From contig CP066681.1 of the NCBI GenBank assembly GCA_016432265.1, positions 1,948,342 to 2,012,341 of the forward strand: a stretch of DNA of 64,000 bases. The letters are read 5' to 3'. The stretch's first letter is position 1. Every line of letters begins with the position of its first letter. The notes under the pieces are model-generated. The model made no database searches. It worked only from the letters and a program-made list of their open reading frames with translations, and was not told where the DNA came from. A program made the position numbers and the translations under genes. Source of the DNA: Micavibrio aeruginosavorus (GTDB taxonomy: Bacteria > Pseudomonadota > Alphaproteobacteria > Micavibrionales > Micavibrionaceae). This document shows, one piece after another, positions 9,322 through 18,388 of the stretch.

Positions 9322-10047
9322 ATGGGCCTCTGTTTGCATGACATTTCAGCGCAGGCGGGATTATTCTCCAGTCTGCTATTAGCCGGTCTGGCAGGAGGAT
9401 TCACCCATTGCATTCCCATGTGCGGCCCCTTTGTTCTTGCACAACATACTGATTTTAAAAATGAAAAGTCGCCAATACGGCGTTTGTCAGGAACGGCTTT
9501 ACTACCATATCATCTTGGGCGCACAACAACTTATGTAATATTGGCAATTTTGTTCAGCAGCCTATTGAACGCAGCTTTGCTTTTTTCGCCCCTGAAGTCC
9601 TTGGCAGCAGCCATCCTGCTGCTATGCGCCGCTCTCATTTTTATGGTTAATATAATCCCGGCGCTGGGGCAGAATTTCCCTTATTTAGCTTATATTCGCC
9701 TGCCGATCCCCCAAACCGCTTTAGCTCGACTGGCGGCGCCTTTCACATCGGGGCAAACGCTCGCACATCAATATATTCTGGGGTTGCTTCTTGGATTTAT
9801 GCCCTGCGGATTGGTCATCGCCGCACTTATGACGGCCATAGCCATTCAGAGTCCTCTTCTTTCAGGCTTGGCCATGGTCTTTTTTGGCTTAGGGACAATC
9901 CCTGCCCTTGCCCTTGCGAGCACGGGCGTTAGGATGATAGGCCATCGCTGGCCGCAAAGCCTTAAACACATGCGCGTGTTGATGCTGATTATAAGTGCCG
10001 GATTGCTGGTTGGTACAGCCGGGCACACTCTTGTTTCTTGGTCATAA
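9322..10047 (+). CDS. TauE/SafE-family (UreH-like) membrane protein of the cbb3 locus
   Basis: About 241 residues with roughly six hydrophobic segments. Two internally similar halves carry the motifs [13 protein letters not shown] and [16 protein letters not shown], typical of the UreH-type transmembrane domain found in cbb3 clusters; Pseudomonas has a homologue between ccoS and hemN. The Cys-Met-Cys motif suggests metal, perhaps copper, handling for oxidase assembly; this is inference. I chose ATG 9322 over TTG 9316 because an AAAGG site lies seven bases before it. The gene is 10 bases upstream of ccoN and probably the first gene of the cco operon. Confidence 0.8.
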   Translation: MGLCLHDISAQAGLFSSLLLAGLAGGFTHCIPMCGPFVLAQHTDFKNEKSPIRRLSGTALLPYHLGRTTTYVILAILFSSLLNAALLFSPLKSLAAAILLLCAALIFMVNIIPALGQNFPYLAYIRLPIPQTALARLAAPFTSGQTLAHQYILGLLLGFMPCGLVIAALMTAIAIQSPLLSGLAMVFFGLGTIPALALASTGVRMIGHRWPQSLKHMRVLMLIISAGLLVGTAGHTLVSWS

Positions 10048-10057
10048 GGAAAGACAA

Positions 10058-11503
10058 ATGACAACTGGCATGACGACAACAAAAATTGTCTATAATGACG
10101 ACATCGTCAAACTCTTTACGATAGCCTCTGTTTTATGGGGTATTGCGGGTTTTACTGTCGGCGTTCTGATTGCCGCGCAAATGGCGTTTCCCCAATTCAA
10201 CTTTGAGCCATTTTTAACCTTTGGGCGCCTACGGCCTTTGCACACATCCGCTGTGATCTTTGCCTTCGGCGGCAATGCCCTGTTTGCCACCAGTTATTAT
10301 GTGGTTCAACGCACTTGCGGCATCAGGTTGTGGAACGACAAGATATCTTTATTCACTTTCTGGGGGTATCAAGCGTTTATTCTGATGGCCGGTCTCGGTT
10401 ACCTGGCAGGCGTAACCCAAGGCAAGGAATATGCCGAACCTGAATGGTACGCTGATTTATGGCTCACGGTGGTTTGGGTTGCCTATTTTCTGGTATTCAT
10501 GATGACGCTGATCAAGCGCACGGAACCGCATATTTACGTTGCCAACTGGTTTTACCTCGCTTTTATCATAACAGTCGCTGTCTTGCATCTCGGTAACGGG
10601 CTGGCTCTGCCTGTGGGTTTGCTGGATGGCAAGAGCTACTCAGCGTTCGCCGGCGTGCAGAGTGCCATGATCCAATGGTGGTACGGCCATAACGCCGTTG
10701 GTTTCTTCCTGACTGCCGGGTTCCTCGGGATGATGTATTACTTCATCCCCAAGCGCGCCGAACGACCGGTTTATTCCTACCGCCTTTCTATCCTGCACTT
10801 CTGGTCGTTGATTTTTATATACATCTGGGCAGGGCCACACCATTTGCACTACACATCGCTACCAGACTGGGCGCAAACACTGGGCATGACATTTTCCATC
10901 ATGCTATGGATGCCGTCATGGGGCGGGATGATCAACGGCATGATGACCCTCTCGGGCGCGTGGCACAAGCTGCGTCAGGATCCAGTACTGCGTTTTATGA
11001 TCATCGCTCTGGCATTTTACGGCATGAGCACATTTGAAGGGCCGCTCATGTCAATCAAGGCTGTGAATTCTCTTTCTCACTACACAGACTGGACGATCGG
11101 ACATGTGCATTCCGGTGCCTTGGGATGGGTGGGATTCATCACCTTCGGCGCTCTTTATTATATGGTGCCAAAACTATGGGGCCGGAAAGAGCTTTATTCA
11201 ATGAAACTGGTCGATGCACATCTATGGATTGCGACACTGGGCATCGTCCTTTACATCGCCGCCATGTGGGTATCCGGCATCATGCAAGGCCTGATGTGGC
11301 GCTCCTACGATGAGATGGGATTCTTGCAATATTCCTTTGTCGAAACCGTTATGGCCATGCACCCGTTTTACCTAACCCGTGTTCTGGGCGGACTGCTTTA
11401 CCTGACCGGCGCGCTTATCATGGCCTACAATTTCTGGCGCACCATTCGTGGCGATGTTTCCGCCAAACAACTGTCAATACCTGCACAAGGGGCCACAGCA
11501 TGA
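10058..11503 (+). CDS. ccoN: Cytochrome cbb3 oxidase subunit I (CcoN)
   Basis: A 481-residue haem-copper oxidase catalytic subunit with about 12 membrane helices. It reduces O2 at high affinity at the haem b3-CuB site. Histidine ligands are visible in [16 protein letters not shown] (low-spin haem), [30 protein letters not shown] (CuB) and [11 protein letters not shown] (haems). The frame is open further upstream to 9995, but ATG 10058 has an AAGGA site and avoids overlapping the previous gene. The stop overlaps the ccoO start (ATGA). Confidence 0.97.
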   Translation: MTTGMTTTKIVYNDDIVKLFTIASVLWGIAGFTVGVLIAAQMAFPQFNFEPFLTFGRLRPLHTSAVIFAFGGNALFATSYYVVQRTCGIRLWNDKISLFTFWGYQAFILMAGLGYLAGVTQGKEYAEPEWYADLWLTVVWVAYFLVFMMTLIKRTEPHIYVANWFYLAFIITVAVLHLGNGLALPVGLLDGKSYSAFAGVQSAMIQWWYGHNAVGFFLTAGFLGMMYYFIPKRAERPVYSYRLSILHFWSLIFIYIWAGPHHLHYTSLPDWAQTLGMTFSIMLWMPSWGGMINGMMTLSGAWHKLRQDPVLRFMIIALAFYGMSTFEGPLMSIKAVNSLSHYTDWTIGHVHSGALGWVGFITFGALYYMVPKLWGRKELYSMKLVDAHLWIATLGIVLYIAAMWVSGIMQGLMWRSYDEMGFLQYSFVETVMAMHPFYLTRVLGGLLYLTGALIMAYNFWRTIRGDVSAKQLSIPAQGATA

Positions 11504-12255
11504 GCTTCCTCTACAAACATCAAAAACTGGAAAGAAATTCCGTTATCCTGCTTGTTTGCATTATTGGCGCCATTCTGGTGGGCGGGATCGTAGAAATCAT
11601 CCCCCTGTTTCGCCAAGAAACAGTCATAGAGCCTGTAAAAGGCGTAAGGCCTTACACACCGCTTGAGCTAGCCGGGTACAATATCTACATTCGGGAAGGT
11701 TGCTACGTCTGCCACTCGCAGCAAATTCGCCCTCTCAGGGATGAAGTTGCACGCTACGGCCATTATTCTTTGGCAGCAGAAAGCATGTACGATCATCCCT
11801 TCCAGTGGGGGTCGAAACGCACGGGCCCCGACCTGGCCCGCGTCGGCGGGAAATATTCGGACGAATGGCACACCGCGCACATAAAGGACCCACGCAACGT
11901 GGTTCCTGAATCAGTCATGCCTTCCTATAGTTTTCTGGCAAACCGCGGGGCGCGCCTGCATGATATAGACAAACATTTACGCGCCCAGCGCGCTCTTGGC
12001 GTACCTTATACGGACGACATGATCAAAAACGCTGAAAGCGATGCCGCGTCACAGGCCCATACTGGCAGCGATAATCAGTCAGCGATGGAGGAGCGTTACG
12101 GCACTTCACTCAACGTACGCGATTTCGACGGTAACCCGATGTTGGTTTCCGAGATGGATGCATTGATTGCCTACCTCCAGGTTTTGGGAACCATGGTTAA
12201 ATTCACAGATTACGAGCCAAACACTTCGACCGCAAAGGCTGGTGAGAAAGAATGA
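11500..12255 (+). CDS. ccoO: Cytochrome cbb3 oxidase subunit II (CcoO, mono-haem c)
   Basis: A 251-residue membrane-anchored c-type cytochrome. It has one N-terminal transmembrane helix ([20 protein letters not shown]), then [14 protein letters not shown] with the single CxxCH haem site. The conserved [22 protein letters not shown] stretch follows, supplying the distal ligand region. It passes electrons from CcoP to CcoN in the periplasm. It overlaps ccoN by four bases and ccoQ by four, so translation is probably coupled. Confidence 0.97.
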   Translation: MSFLYKHQKLERNSVILLVCIIGAILVGGIVEIIPLFRQETVIEPVKGVRPYTPLELAGYNIYIREGCYVCHSQQIRPLRDEVARYGHYSLAAESMYDHPFQWGSKRTGPDLARVGGKYSDEWHTAHIKDPRNVVPESVMPSYSFLANRGARLHDIDKHLRAQRALGVPYTDDMIKNAESDAASQAHTGSDNQSAMEERYGTSLNVRDFDGNPMLVSEMDALIAYLQVLGTMVKFTDYEPNTSTAKAGEKE

Positions 12256-12407
12256 TGGGCTGGATATCTGAAAATGCCGGATTAATCGGCCTACTGTTCT
12301 TCTTTAGCTATTTCATTGGCACCACCATCTGGATATTCAGGCCCGGATCCAGGCAATCCTATATAGAAAAATCCCGTATTCCGCTGAAAGAGGATCACCA
12401 TGACTGA
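12252..12407 (+). CDS. ccoQ: Cytochrome cbb3 oxidase subunit CcoQ (small)
   Basis: A 51-residue protein. It starts [20 protein letters not shown], continues through a single membrane helix into [12 protein letters not shown], and ends in a charged tail (IPLKEDHHD). Size, topology and position between ccoO and ccoP match CcoQ, which stabilises the oxidase complex. Two consecutive ATG codons are possible starts; the first overlaps the ccoO stop. The 3' end overlaps ccoP by eight bases. Confidence 0.9.
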   Translation: MMGWISENAGLIGLLFFFSYFIGTTIWIFRPGSRQSYIEKSRIPLKEDHHD

Positions 12408-13329
12408 TCATCACAATAAAAAGGAAATTGATGACATTTCCGGCGTGGAAACAACCGGCCATGAATGGGATGGGCTGAAAGAACTCAACAATCCCGCGCC
12501 GCGCTGGTGGTTATGGGTATTTTACGTTACCGTTATCTGGTCGGTCGGCTACTGGGTTATCTACCCGGCGTGGCCTACGCCAGGCGGGGCCACTAAGGGA
12601 ACATCCGGCTGGACACAATTTACCAAGCTTAAGAACGAACAAGCCGAAATTTTTGAACGGCAAGGAGCTTATCTGAACCGCTTCCACAATTCTTCTTTCG
12701 AAGAGATTATGAACGACCCTGAACTTTATGCTTTTGCCAACGCTGGCGGCGCAGCGGTTTTTAAGGACAATTGCGCGACCTGTCACGGTACTGGCGGCGC
12801 TGGCGGTAAAGGCTACCCCAACCTGAATGACGACGAGTGGCTCTGGGGCGGCCGTATTGAGAATATTTATCAAACATTGCAATACGGCATCCGTTCTTCT
12901 CATGAGGAAACCAGAGTTTCGCAGATGCCTTCATTTGGACGTGACGGCCTTTTGACAAGAACTCAGGTTACGACCGTAACCGACTATGTCCGCGGACTAT
13001 CCTCCGGAAAATCAGGGTCAGATCATCCCGGACACGCCATCTTCCAAGAAAAATGCGCTTCCTGCCACGGCCCCGACGCTAAAGGGGGGCGCGAATTCGG
13101 CGCACCCAACCTCACTGATGCCATATGGCTTTACGGCGAATCTAAAGACACTATATTCAAAACTGTCTATGATGGCCGTGCTGGCATGATGCCGCACTGG
13201 AAAGGGCGCTTAAACGACGACACTCTGCGCCAGTTAACGATCTATGTCCATTCTCTAGGCGGCGGAGAAAAAAGTGAAAGCGTAAATGACTCAGAATTCG
13301 GCCCCATCACCCCAGGCAGCGAGCAATAA
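12400..13329 (+). CDS. ccoP: Cytochrome cbb3 oxidase subunit III (CcoP, di-haem c)
   Basis: A 309-residue di-haem cytochrome c anchored by one N-terminal helix (WWLWVFYVTVIWSVGYWVIYP). Haem sites are CATCHGTGGAGGKG and CASCHGPDAKGGRE, each followed by the N-L-x-D-x-x-W-L-x-G segment typical of CcoP. It accepts electrons from soluble cytochrome c or the bc1 complex in the periplasm. A GAGG site precedes the ATG. It overlaps ccoQ (upstream) and ccoG (downstream). Confidence 0.97.
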   Translation: MTDHHNKKEIDDISGVETTGHEWDGLKELNNPAPRWWLWVFYVTVIWSVGYWVIYPAWPTPGGATKGTSGWTQFTKLKNEQAEIFERQGAYLNRFHNSSFEEIMNDPELYAFANAGGAAVFKDNCATCHGTGGAGGKGYPNLNDDEWLWGGRIENIYQTLQYGIRSSHEETRVSQMPSFGRDGLLTRTQVTTVTDYVRGLSSGKSGSDHPGHAIFQEKCASCHGPDAKGGREFGAPNLTDAIWLYGESKDTIFKTVYDGRAGMMPHWKGRLNDDTLRQLTIYVHSLGGGEKSESVNDSEFGPITPGSEQ

Positions 13330-14728
13330 ACCGCCAAAGTTTTTTGCCCGCCGCAAAAAAATACATCCTCGCAAAGTATCAGGCCGCTACCGCCGTCTGA
13401 AATGGACAGTAATGGCTGTCACTCTGGCGATCTATTATATGGCTCCATTGATCAGATGGGATCGAGGCCCCACCGCCCCTGATCAAGCCATTTTGATTGA
13501 TCTCCCCGCTCGGCGCGCATACTGGTTTTTTATCGAGATATGGCCACAGGAAGTCTACTACCTTACAGCCATTCTTGTATTCTCCGCTATTGCCCTGTTT
13601 TTTGTAACCAGTCTTCTAGGGCGCGTATGGTGCGGCTATTTCTGCCCACAAACCGTCTGGACTGACCTTTACATTGCGGTCGAAAATCTGGTTCAGGGTG
13701 ATCGCGTTGCACGCCAGCGCCTAGACAAAATGTCTTTGTGCATTGAAAAAGCATGGAAAAAAGGCCTAACTCATTTCCTTTGGCTGCTTATAGCTTTCTG
13801 CACAGGAGGCGCCTTTGTTTTTTATTTCAATGATGCGCCCACATTATGGCAGCAAATACTGTCTTTTAACGTATCCAATACGGTTATGATCTTTGTGGCG
13901 GCGCTAACATTCAGCACCTATTTAATGGCTGGCTTTGCACGCGAGCAAGTTTGCACGTACATGTGCCCTTATGCCCGTTTTCAGTCGGCCATGTTCGATA
14001 AGGACACCTTGATCATCGGGTATGATAGCCTTCGCGGCGAGCCGCGCGGCAAACATAAGGCGGGAACCAGTTGGGAAGGGCATGGGCATTGCATAGACTG
14101 CACAGCCTGCGTACAAGTCTGCCCCATGGGAATCGACATTCGTCAAGGACTGCAAATGGAATGCATAGCTTGCGGATTATGTGTCGATGCTTGTAACGAT
14201 ATTATGGATAAGATCAATCTGCCACGAGGCTTGATCCGCTACGATACTGAAACCCGGATAGAGACCTGCCAGCAAGACTCAGCCCGTCTGCATATACTCC
14301 GGCCCCGAACGTTTTACTATATAGCCGTTTTATGTTTGATAGCCGGATTGGTTATATATGGCCAAATGAACCGCAAACCATTTGAATTGCACGCCTTGCA
14401 CAATCGCAATCCATTAATGGTCAGGCTTGCTGACGGCCACATTCGCAACGGTTACGAAATCAAAATTCTTAACAAAACCCATGAGGATACAAGCTTCAGC
14501 TTGCGAGTGGAAAATTTGCAAAACGCAAGAGTAGAAATGCGCGGAGCGGGACGCCTCACCCCAGAAAATCTGAATGTTCAAGCAAATCACGTAGGGACTT
14601 TCCACGCCTTTATTTCAGCGCCAGAGCAAAAAGAAAGCCCTCTAGACATTATTTTCATCGTAAAAAACAATAGAGCCGGAACCGAAGATCGTTATGAAAG
14701 CATGTTCATCAGCCGAGACGCAAGGTAA
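13286..14728 (+). CDS. ccoG: Cytochrome c oxidase accessory protein CcoG (FixG/RdxA-type ferredoxin)
   Basis: A 480-residue polytopic protein with two 4Fe-4S clusters (CIDCTACVQVCPMGID and CIACGLCVDACND), the GRVWCGYFCPQTVW motif and a C-terminal periplasmic Ig-like domain (IG_FixG). It is implicated in delivering reduced copper to CcoN during cbb3 assembly. The chosen ATG makes a 44-base overlap with ccoP and gives the normal family length. A GGAG sits rather far upstream, so a slightly different start cannot be excluded. The stop overlaps the ccoH start by one base (TAATG). Confidence 0.95.
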   Translation: MTQNSAPSPQAASNKPPKFFARRKKIHPRKVSGRYRRLKWTVMAVTLAIYYMAPLIRWDRGPTAPDQAILIDLPARRAYWFFIEIWPQEVYYLTAILVFSAIALFFVTSLLGRVWCGYFCPQTVWTDLYIAVENLVQGDRVARQRLDKMSLCIEKAWKKGLTHFLWLLIAFCTGGAFVFYFNDAPTLWQQILSFNVSNTVMIFVAALTFSTYLMAGFAREQVCTYMCPYARFQSAMFDKDTLIIGYDSLRGEPRGKHKAGTSWEGHGHCIDCTACVQVCPMGIDIRQGLQMECIACGLCVDACNDIMDKINLPRGLIRYDTETRIETCQQDSARLHILRPRTFYYIAVLCLIAGLVIYGQMNRKPFELHALHNRNPLMVRLADGHIRNGYEIKILNKTHEDTSFSLRVENLQNARVEMRGAGRLTPENLNVQANHVGTFHAFISAPEQKESPLDIIFIVKNNRAGTEDRYESMFISRDAR

Positions 14729-15225
14729 TGTCTGACCCCCTCATTCAACCGGAAGACATAAAAAAATCAGACAAGTACATTCCTTGGCTTGTTGTTGCAT
14801 TTTTTGCTGTATTTATGACAGTCGACGCCTTCATGGTAACTCTAGCGATCAAAACTAATACAGGCGTCATCACAGAACGTGCCTATGAAAAGGGATTGGA
14901 ATATAACGCGACGCTGGAAGCCGCCGCCGCACAGGAACAATGGAACTGGAGCAGCCGGATTGAATACGGCAAAGAAAGAGTCACTTTCATTCTACTCAAT
15001 GAGCTCAACCAGCCTATAAAAGAAGCTCACGTATCAGCAGAAATAATAAGATTAATACAAAGCGGGGATGATTTTAACGTCCCGTTGACAGAAACGCCTG
15101 ACGGCCACTACACAGCACCCCTCTCCCTACCCTTGCCGGGAGAGTGGAAAATCAGAATATATGCAAAAGTCAAGGATAGGACATATCAGGCCACGAAGAT
15201 GATCACGGCATCCAGCCCATCATGA
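14728..15225 (+). CDS. ccoH: CcoH/FixH-family oxidase assembly protein
   Basis: A 165-residue protein with one N-terminal helix (IPWLVVAFFAVFMTVDAFMVTLA) and a periplasmic beta-rich domain ending LPLPGEWKIRIYAKVKDRTYQ, the normal FixH pattern. CcoH interacts with cbb3 subunits and is needed for complex assembly or stability. It overlaps ccoG by one base and ccoI by four (ATGATAG). Confidence 0.92.
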   Translation: MSDPLIQPEDIKKSDKYIPWLVVAFFAVFMTVDAFMVTLAIKTNTGVITERAYEKGLEYNATLEAAAAQEQWNWSSRIEYGKERVTFILLNELNQPIKEAHVSAEIIRLIQSGDDFNVPLTETPDGHYTAPLSLPLPGEWKIRIYAKVKDRTYQATKMITASSPS

Positions 15226-17405
15226 TAGAGCAAAACCCCGGAACGCTATCAAGAATTATTCCGTATGTTCATACGGATCATGAGGGCATTCACCATCTGG
15301 CATTAGCTGTAGAAGGCGTTCATTGCGCTGGCTGCATCCAAAAAATCGAGGCAGCCCTGCATAAACAACCCTATATCCAGCACGCCCGCCTTAATTTTTC
15401 AACGCGCCGGTTGAATATCTCATGGAAGGGGCTGCCCGAGTCAGCAGATCATATTTACGACATTCTCTCCTCTCTGGGATATAAATCCGTCCCTTTCAAC
15501 AGCCTATCCGTTGTACGCAATCATGAGGAAGAAGCGAAATTTCTCTTGCTGTGCATGGGCGTTGCCGGATTTGCTGCCGGCAACATCATGCTTGTTTCTT
15601 TTGCCCTCTGGACTACAGACGCCGCAACTATGGGCGTGGCGATGCGTGACTTCCTGCACTGGGTTTCAGCCTTGATCGCTCTCCCGGCAATCGCCTTTTC
15701 CGGACGTCCCTTTTTCCGTTCGGCATGGCAGGCCTTGAAATCTCGGCGAACCAATATGGATGTCCCTATTTCGGTAGGACTTATCCTAACGACCTTGATG
15801 AGTCTGTTCGAACTAGCCACACATGGGGAGCACGCTTATTTCGACTCAGCCGTCATGCTGATGTTCTTTTTATTGATAGGCCGTTATCTTGACTATCTGG
15901 CCCGCTCCAGCGCACGTAGCGCAGCAGATGATTTGCTCGGAATGATGTCAGGTACAATCACAATTCTGGACAAAGGCCAACCGCGTACAATCCTGATACG
16001 CGATATTCGCGAAGACCACATGATGTTGATCGCTGCCGGAGAGCATATTCCCGCCGACGGTATTGTCGTTTCAGGTATATCGGATATCGATACGAGCGTA
16101 GCCACAGGGGAATCCATACCACGCATCACGCAACCCGGAGATTTTATCGCTTCAGGTTGCCTTAACCTGTCGTCTCCTCTGACTGTGAAAGCTTTGCGTA
16201 ACGCAGAGGACTCTCAGGTAGGAAACATGATCCGCCTGATGGAAAAGGCTGAGCAATCACAAGCCTGTTATGTGCGCATTGCCGACAAGGTAGCACGCCT
16301 TTACACCCCTGTAGTTCATATACTGGCGCTGATTGCGTTCGTGTCATGGATAACGATCGGGCACGCTCCGTGGCAAGACGCTATGATGATTGCGGCAACT
16401 GTTTTGATTATCACATGCCCCTGCGCCCTCGCCCTTGCCGTGCCGGTCGTTCAGGTTCTAACCGTGGGCCTATTAATGAAACGGGGGATCATGGTACGAG
16501 CAGGCGACGTTCTAGAGAAACTGGACAATATAGATACAATCATTATGGACAAAACCGGCACCCTGACAAAGGGAAAGCCTGCTTTGATTAACGCTTACGA
16601 CATCCCGCCTGAAGAATTTATGCTGGCCGCCTCTCTGGCGGCGCATAGCCGCCATCCCTTATCTCAGGCGTTACGTCAGGCCTATACGGGGGAAATTATT
16701 GATCTTATCGTGGAAGAGATTCCCGGGAACGGGCTGCGCGCACTATTTCAAGGACAGGAAATTCGTCTAGGGCGTCGTATATGGGTTACCACTGACACGC
16801 TTCCTGAACACCCTGACGCCATGGAAATTATTTTCTCCTGCCCCGACAAGAATCCAACTGCATTCCTTTTTAAAGACACATTGAGGGATGATGCCGCAGG
16901 TGTCATCGATAATCTAAAAAATAAAGGATATAATCTGCTACTATTGTCCGGTGATCGCCCCGATATCGTGAAAAATATTGCAGAAACCGCAGGCATCCCC
17001 GCTTATCAAGGCAACACGTCTCCGGAAGACAAATACAAAAAGCTTGAAGAACTGCAACAGCAGGGCCATAAAATCATGATGGTCGGCGATGGCATAAATG
17101 ATGCCCCTATTCTTGCGGGTGCCGATGTATCCGTGACACCTTCCTCCGGGATCGACATCGCTCGCAACGCCGCCGATGCCGTCTTTCACGGTGACCACCT
17201 GCAACCCATCCTGACATTGATCAACGCTGGAACAATATCCCAGTCTTTAATTCGGCAGAATTTCATCTTAACGATAATTTACAATGCGATCGCCATCCCG
17301 CTGGCATTCTCCGGCCTTGTCACACCCCTTATCGCGGCTATTGCCATGTCCCTTTCATCGCTGGCGGTTACTATTAACGCCTTTCGCATCAGGAAAGCCC
17401 TGTGA
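15222..17405 (+). CDS. ccoI: Copper-translocating P1B-type ATPase (CcoI/FixI)
   Basis: A 727-residue P-type ATPase. It has an N-terminal metal-binding domain with GVHCAGC (Cys34, Cys37) and the membrane CPC motif at ~399-401. The phosphorylation motif is DKTGTLT (Asp443), followed by a HP-type nucleotide domain (SRHPLSQAL) and the GDGINDAPIL hinge. Position in cco makes it the CcoI exporter that supplies copper for the CuB site rather than a detoxifying CopA. Its stop overlaps the GTG start of ccoS. Confidence 0.96.
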   Translation: MIEQNPGTLSRIIPYVHTDHEGIHHLALAVEGVHCAGCIQKIEAALHKQPYIQHARLNFSTRRLNISWKGLPESADHIYDILSSLGYKSVPFNSLSVVRNHEEEAKFLLLCMGVAGFAAGNIMLVSFALWTTDAATMGVAMRDFLHWVSALIALPAIAFSGRPFFRSAWQALKSRRTNMDVPISVGLILTTLMSLFELATHGEHAYFDSAVMLMFFLLIGRYLDYLARSSARSAADDLLGMMSGTITILDKGQPRTILIRDIREDHMMLIAAGEHIPADGIVVSGISDIDTSVATGESIPRITQPGDFIASGCLNLSSPLTVKALRNAEDSQVGNMIRLMEKAEQSQACYVRIADKVARLYTPVVHILALIAFVSWITIGHAPWQDAMMIAATVLIITCPCALALAVPVVQVLTVGLLMKRGIMVRAGDVLEKLDNIDTIIMDKTGTLTKGKPALINAYDIPPEEFMLAASLAAHSRHPLSQALRQAYTGEIIDLIVEEIPGNGLRALFQGQEIRLGRRIWVTTDTLPEHPDAMEIIFSCPDKNPTAFLFKDTLRDDAAGVIDNLKNKGYNLLLLSGDRPDIVKNIAETAGIPAYQGNTSPEDKYKKLEELQQQGHKIMMVGDGINDAPILAGADVSVTPSSGIDIARNAADAVFHGDHLQPILTLINAGTISQSLIRQNFILTIIYNAIAIPLAFSGLVTPLIAAIAMSLSSLAVTINAFRIRKAL

Positions 17406-17581
17406 ACGTTCTTCTTTTCATGATTCCGCTAGCCTTATGCCTCGGACTTATAGGTCTTGCGGCCTTTATCTGGAGCCTTAAATCCGGCCAGTATGACGAT
17501 CTTGAGGGAGCCGCTCGGCGCATTCTCATAGATGAGCCAGATAGCAAGCCTGCGGATGAAGAGGAAAACCAACAAGAATAA
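17402..17581 (+). CDS. ccoS: Cbb3 oxidase maturation protein CcoS
   Basis: A 59-residue protein starting with GTG, overlapping ccoI by four bases. One membrane helix (FMIPLALCLGLIGLAAFIW) is followed by SLKSGQYDDLEGAARRIL, the diagnostic CcoS signature, and an acidic tail (PADEEENQQE). CcoS is required for insertion of haem b and CuB into CcoN. It closes the cco operon; an FNR-type box begins two bases after its stop. Confidence 0.92.
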   Translation: MNVLLFMIPLALCLGLIGLAAFIWSLKSGQYDDLEGAARRILIDEPDSKPADEEENQQE

Positions 17582-17582
17582 A

Positions 17583-17596
17583 TTGATTATTATCAA
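17583..17596. promoter_or_regulatory. Perfect FNR/FixK-type box upstream of ompW
   Basis: TTGATTATTATCAA matches TTGAT-N4-ATCAA exactly. It is 66 bases before the ompW start. A GATAGT -10-like hexamer at 17619-17624 has the 29-30 base spacing expected for an FNR-activated promoter. The box places ompW in the same micro-oxic regulon as cco and hemN. Confidence 0.8.
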
Positions 17597-17662
17597 GTAC
17601 AGACTCGCCAGATGAAGCGATAGTCCTCCTGACTGTATAACTTCCCGATCAAGGAAAAGAAT

Positions 17663-18295
17663 ATGACAAAAACAAAACTTATGGCCCTGCTATGTGCTGC
17701 CGCCGCCCTTCTTCTCCCCTCAACGGCTTCGCATGCCGAAACTGATGGCGTATGGGCCAAGGATAATTGGCAGTTCCGCTTGCGTGCGATTGGCGTCCTG
17801 CCAGATGAAGATTCCACCGTCAATATCGGCGGCAAAGCCAGTGTTGGCGATGCCTTTGTCCCCGAATTCGACATTTCCTATTTCTTCACTGACCATATCG
17901 CTGCCGAGCTGATTTTGGCCACAGCCCAGCACCAGGTTAACTATACCGGGGACATCAACCTAGGCGACACCATGATCTTGCCTCCGACGCTAACTTTGCA
18001 GTACCACTTCATGCCGGACAGCAATTTTAGCCCTTACATTGGGGCAGGCCTTAACTATTCTATCTTCTACAGCGAGGATTCAGGTACCGGATTTACGGAT
18101 TTGGACATAGATGGTGGTCTCGGTTACGCCCTTCAGGCTGGCTTCGATTATTGGCTGAACGATAATTGGGGCATCAACATGGATGTCAAAAAAATATATC
18201 TCGACATAGATGCTGAACTGAACAGCGGCAGCATCAGGGCCGATGTGGATCTCGATCCATGGGTAGTCGGCACAGGCGTTTCTTACAGATTTTGA
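17663..18295 (+). CDS. ompW: OmpW-family outer-membrane protein
   Basis: A 210-residue outer-membrane beta-barrel. The signal peptide is KLMALLCAAAALLLPSTASHA, with predicted cleavage before ETDG. The OmpW hallmarks follow (WQFRLRAIGVLPDEDS, then FVPEFDISYFFTDHIAAEL, LPPTLTLQYHF and FSPYIGAGLNYSIFY). It ends in an aromatic residue (SYRF) as expected for BAM recognition. Family members form a narrow hydrophobic channel for small non-polar molecules and are often induced without oxygen. AAGGA precedes the ATG, a perfect FNR-type box lies upstream, and a strong terminator lies downstream. Confidence 0.93.
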   Translation: MTKTKLMALLCAAAALLLPSTASHAETDGVWAKDNWQFRLRAIGVLPDEDSTVNIGGKASVGDAFVPEFDISYFFTDHIAAELILATAQHQVNYTGDINLGDTMILPPTLTLQYHFMPDSNFSPYIGAGLNYSIFYSEDSGTGFTDLDIDGGLGYALQAGFDYWLNDNWGINMDVKKIYLDIDAELNSGSIRADVDLDPWVVGTGVSYRF

Positions 18296-18332
18296 GTTTA
18301 GAAAAATTCAGCCGGCTGGCCTGGCCGACAAG

Positions 18333-18363
18333 ACGGAGCCTCCTTCAGAGGCTCCGTTTTTCA
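18333..18363. terminator. Rho-independent terminator after ompW (bidirectional candidate)
   Basis: A perfect ten-base-pair stem (ACGGAGCCTC / GAGGCTCCGT) with a CTTCA loop is followed by a T run. It lies 37 bases after ompW and just after the convergent hemN stop, so it may serve both strands. Confidence 0.85.
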
Positions 18364-18388
18364 TGTCAATGAGACTCCCTCTTTGCCT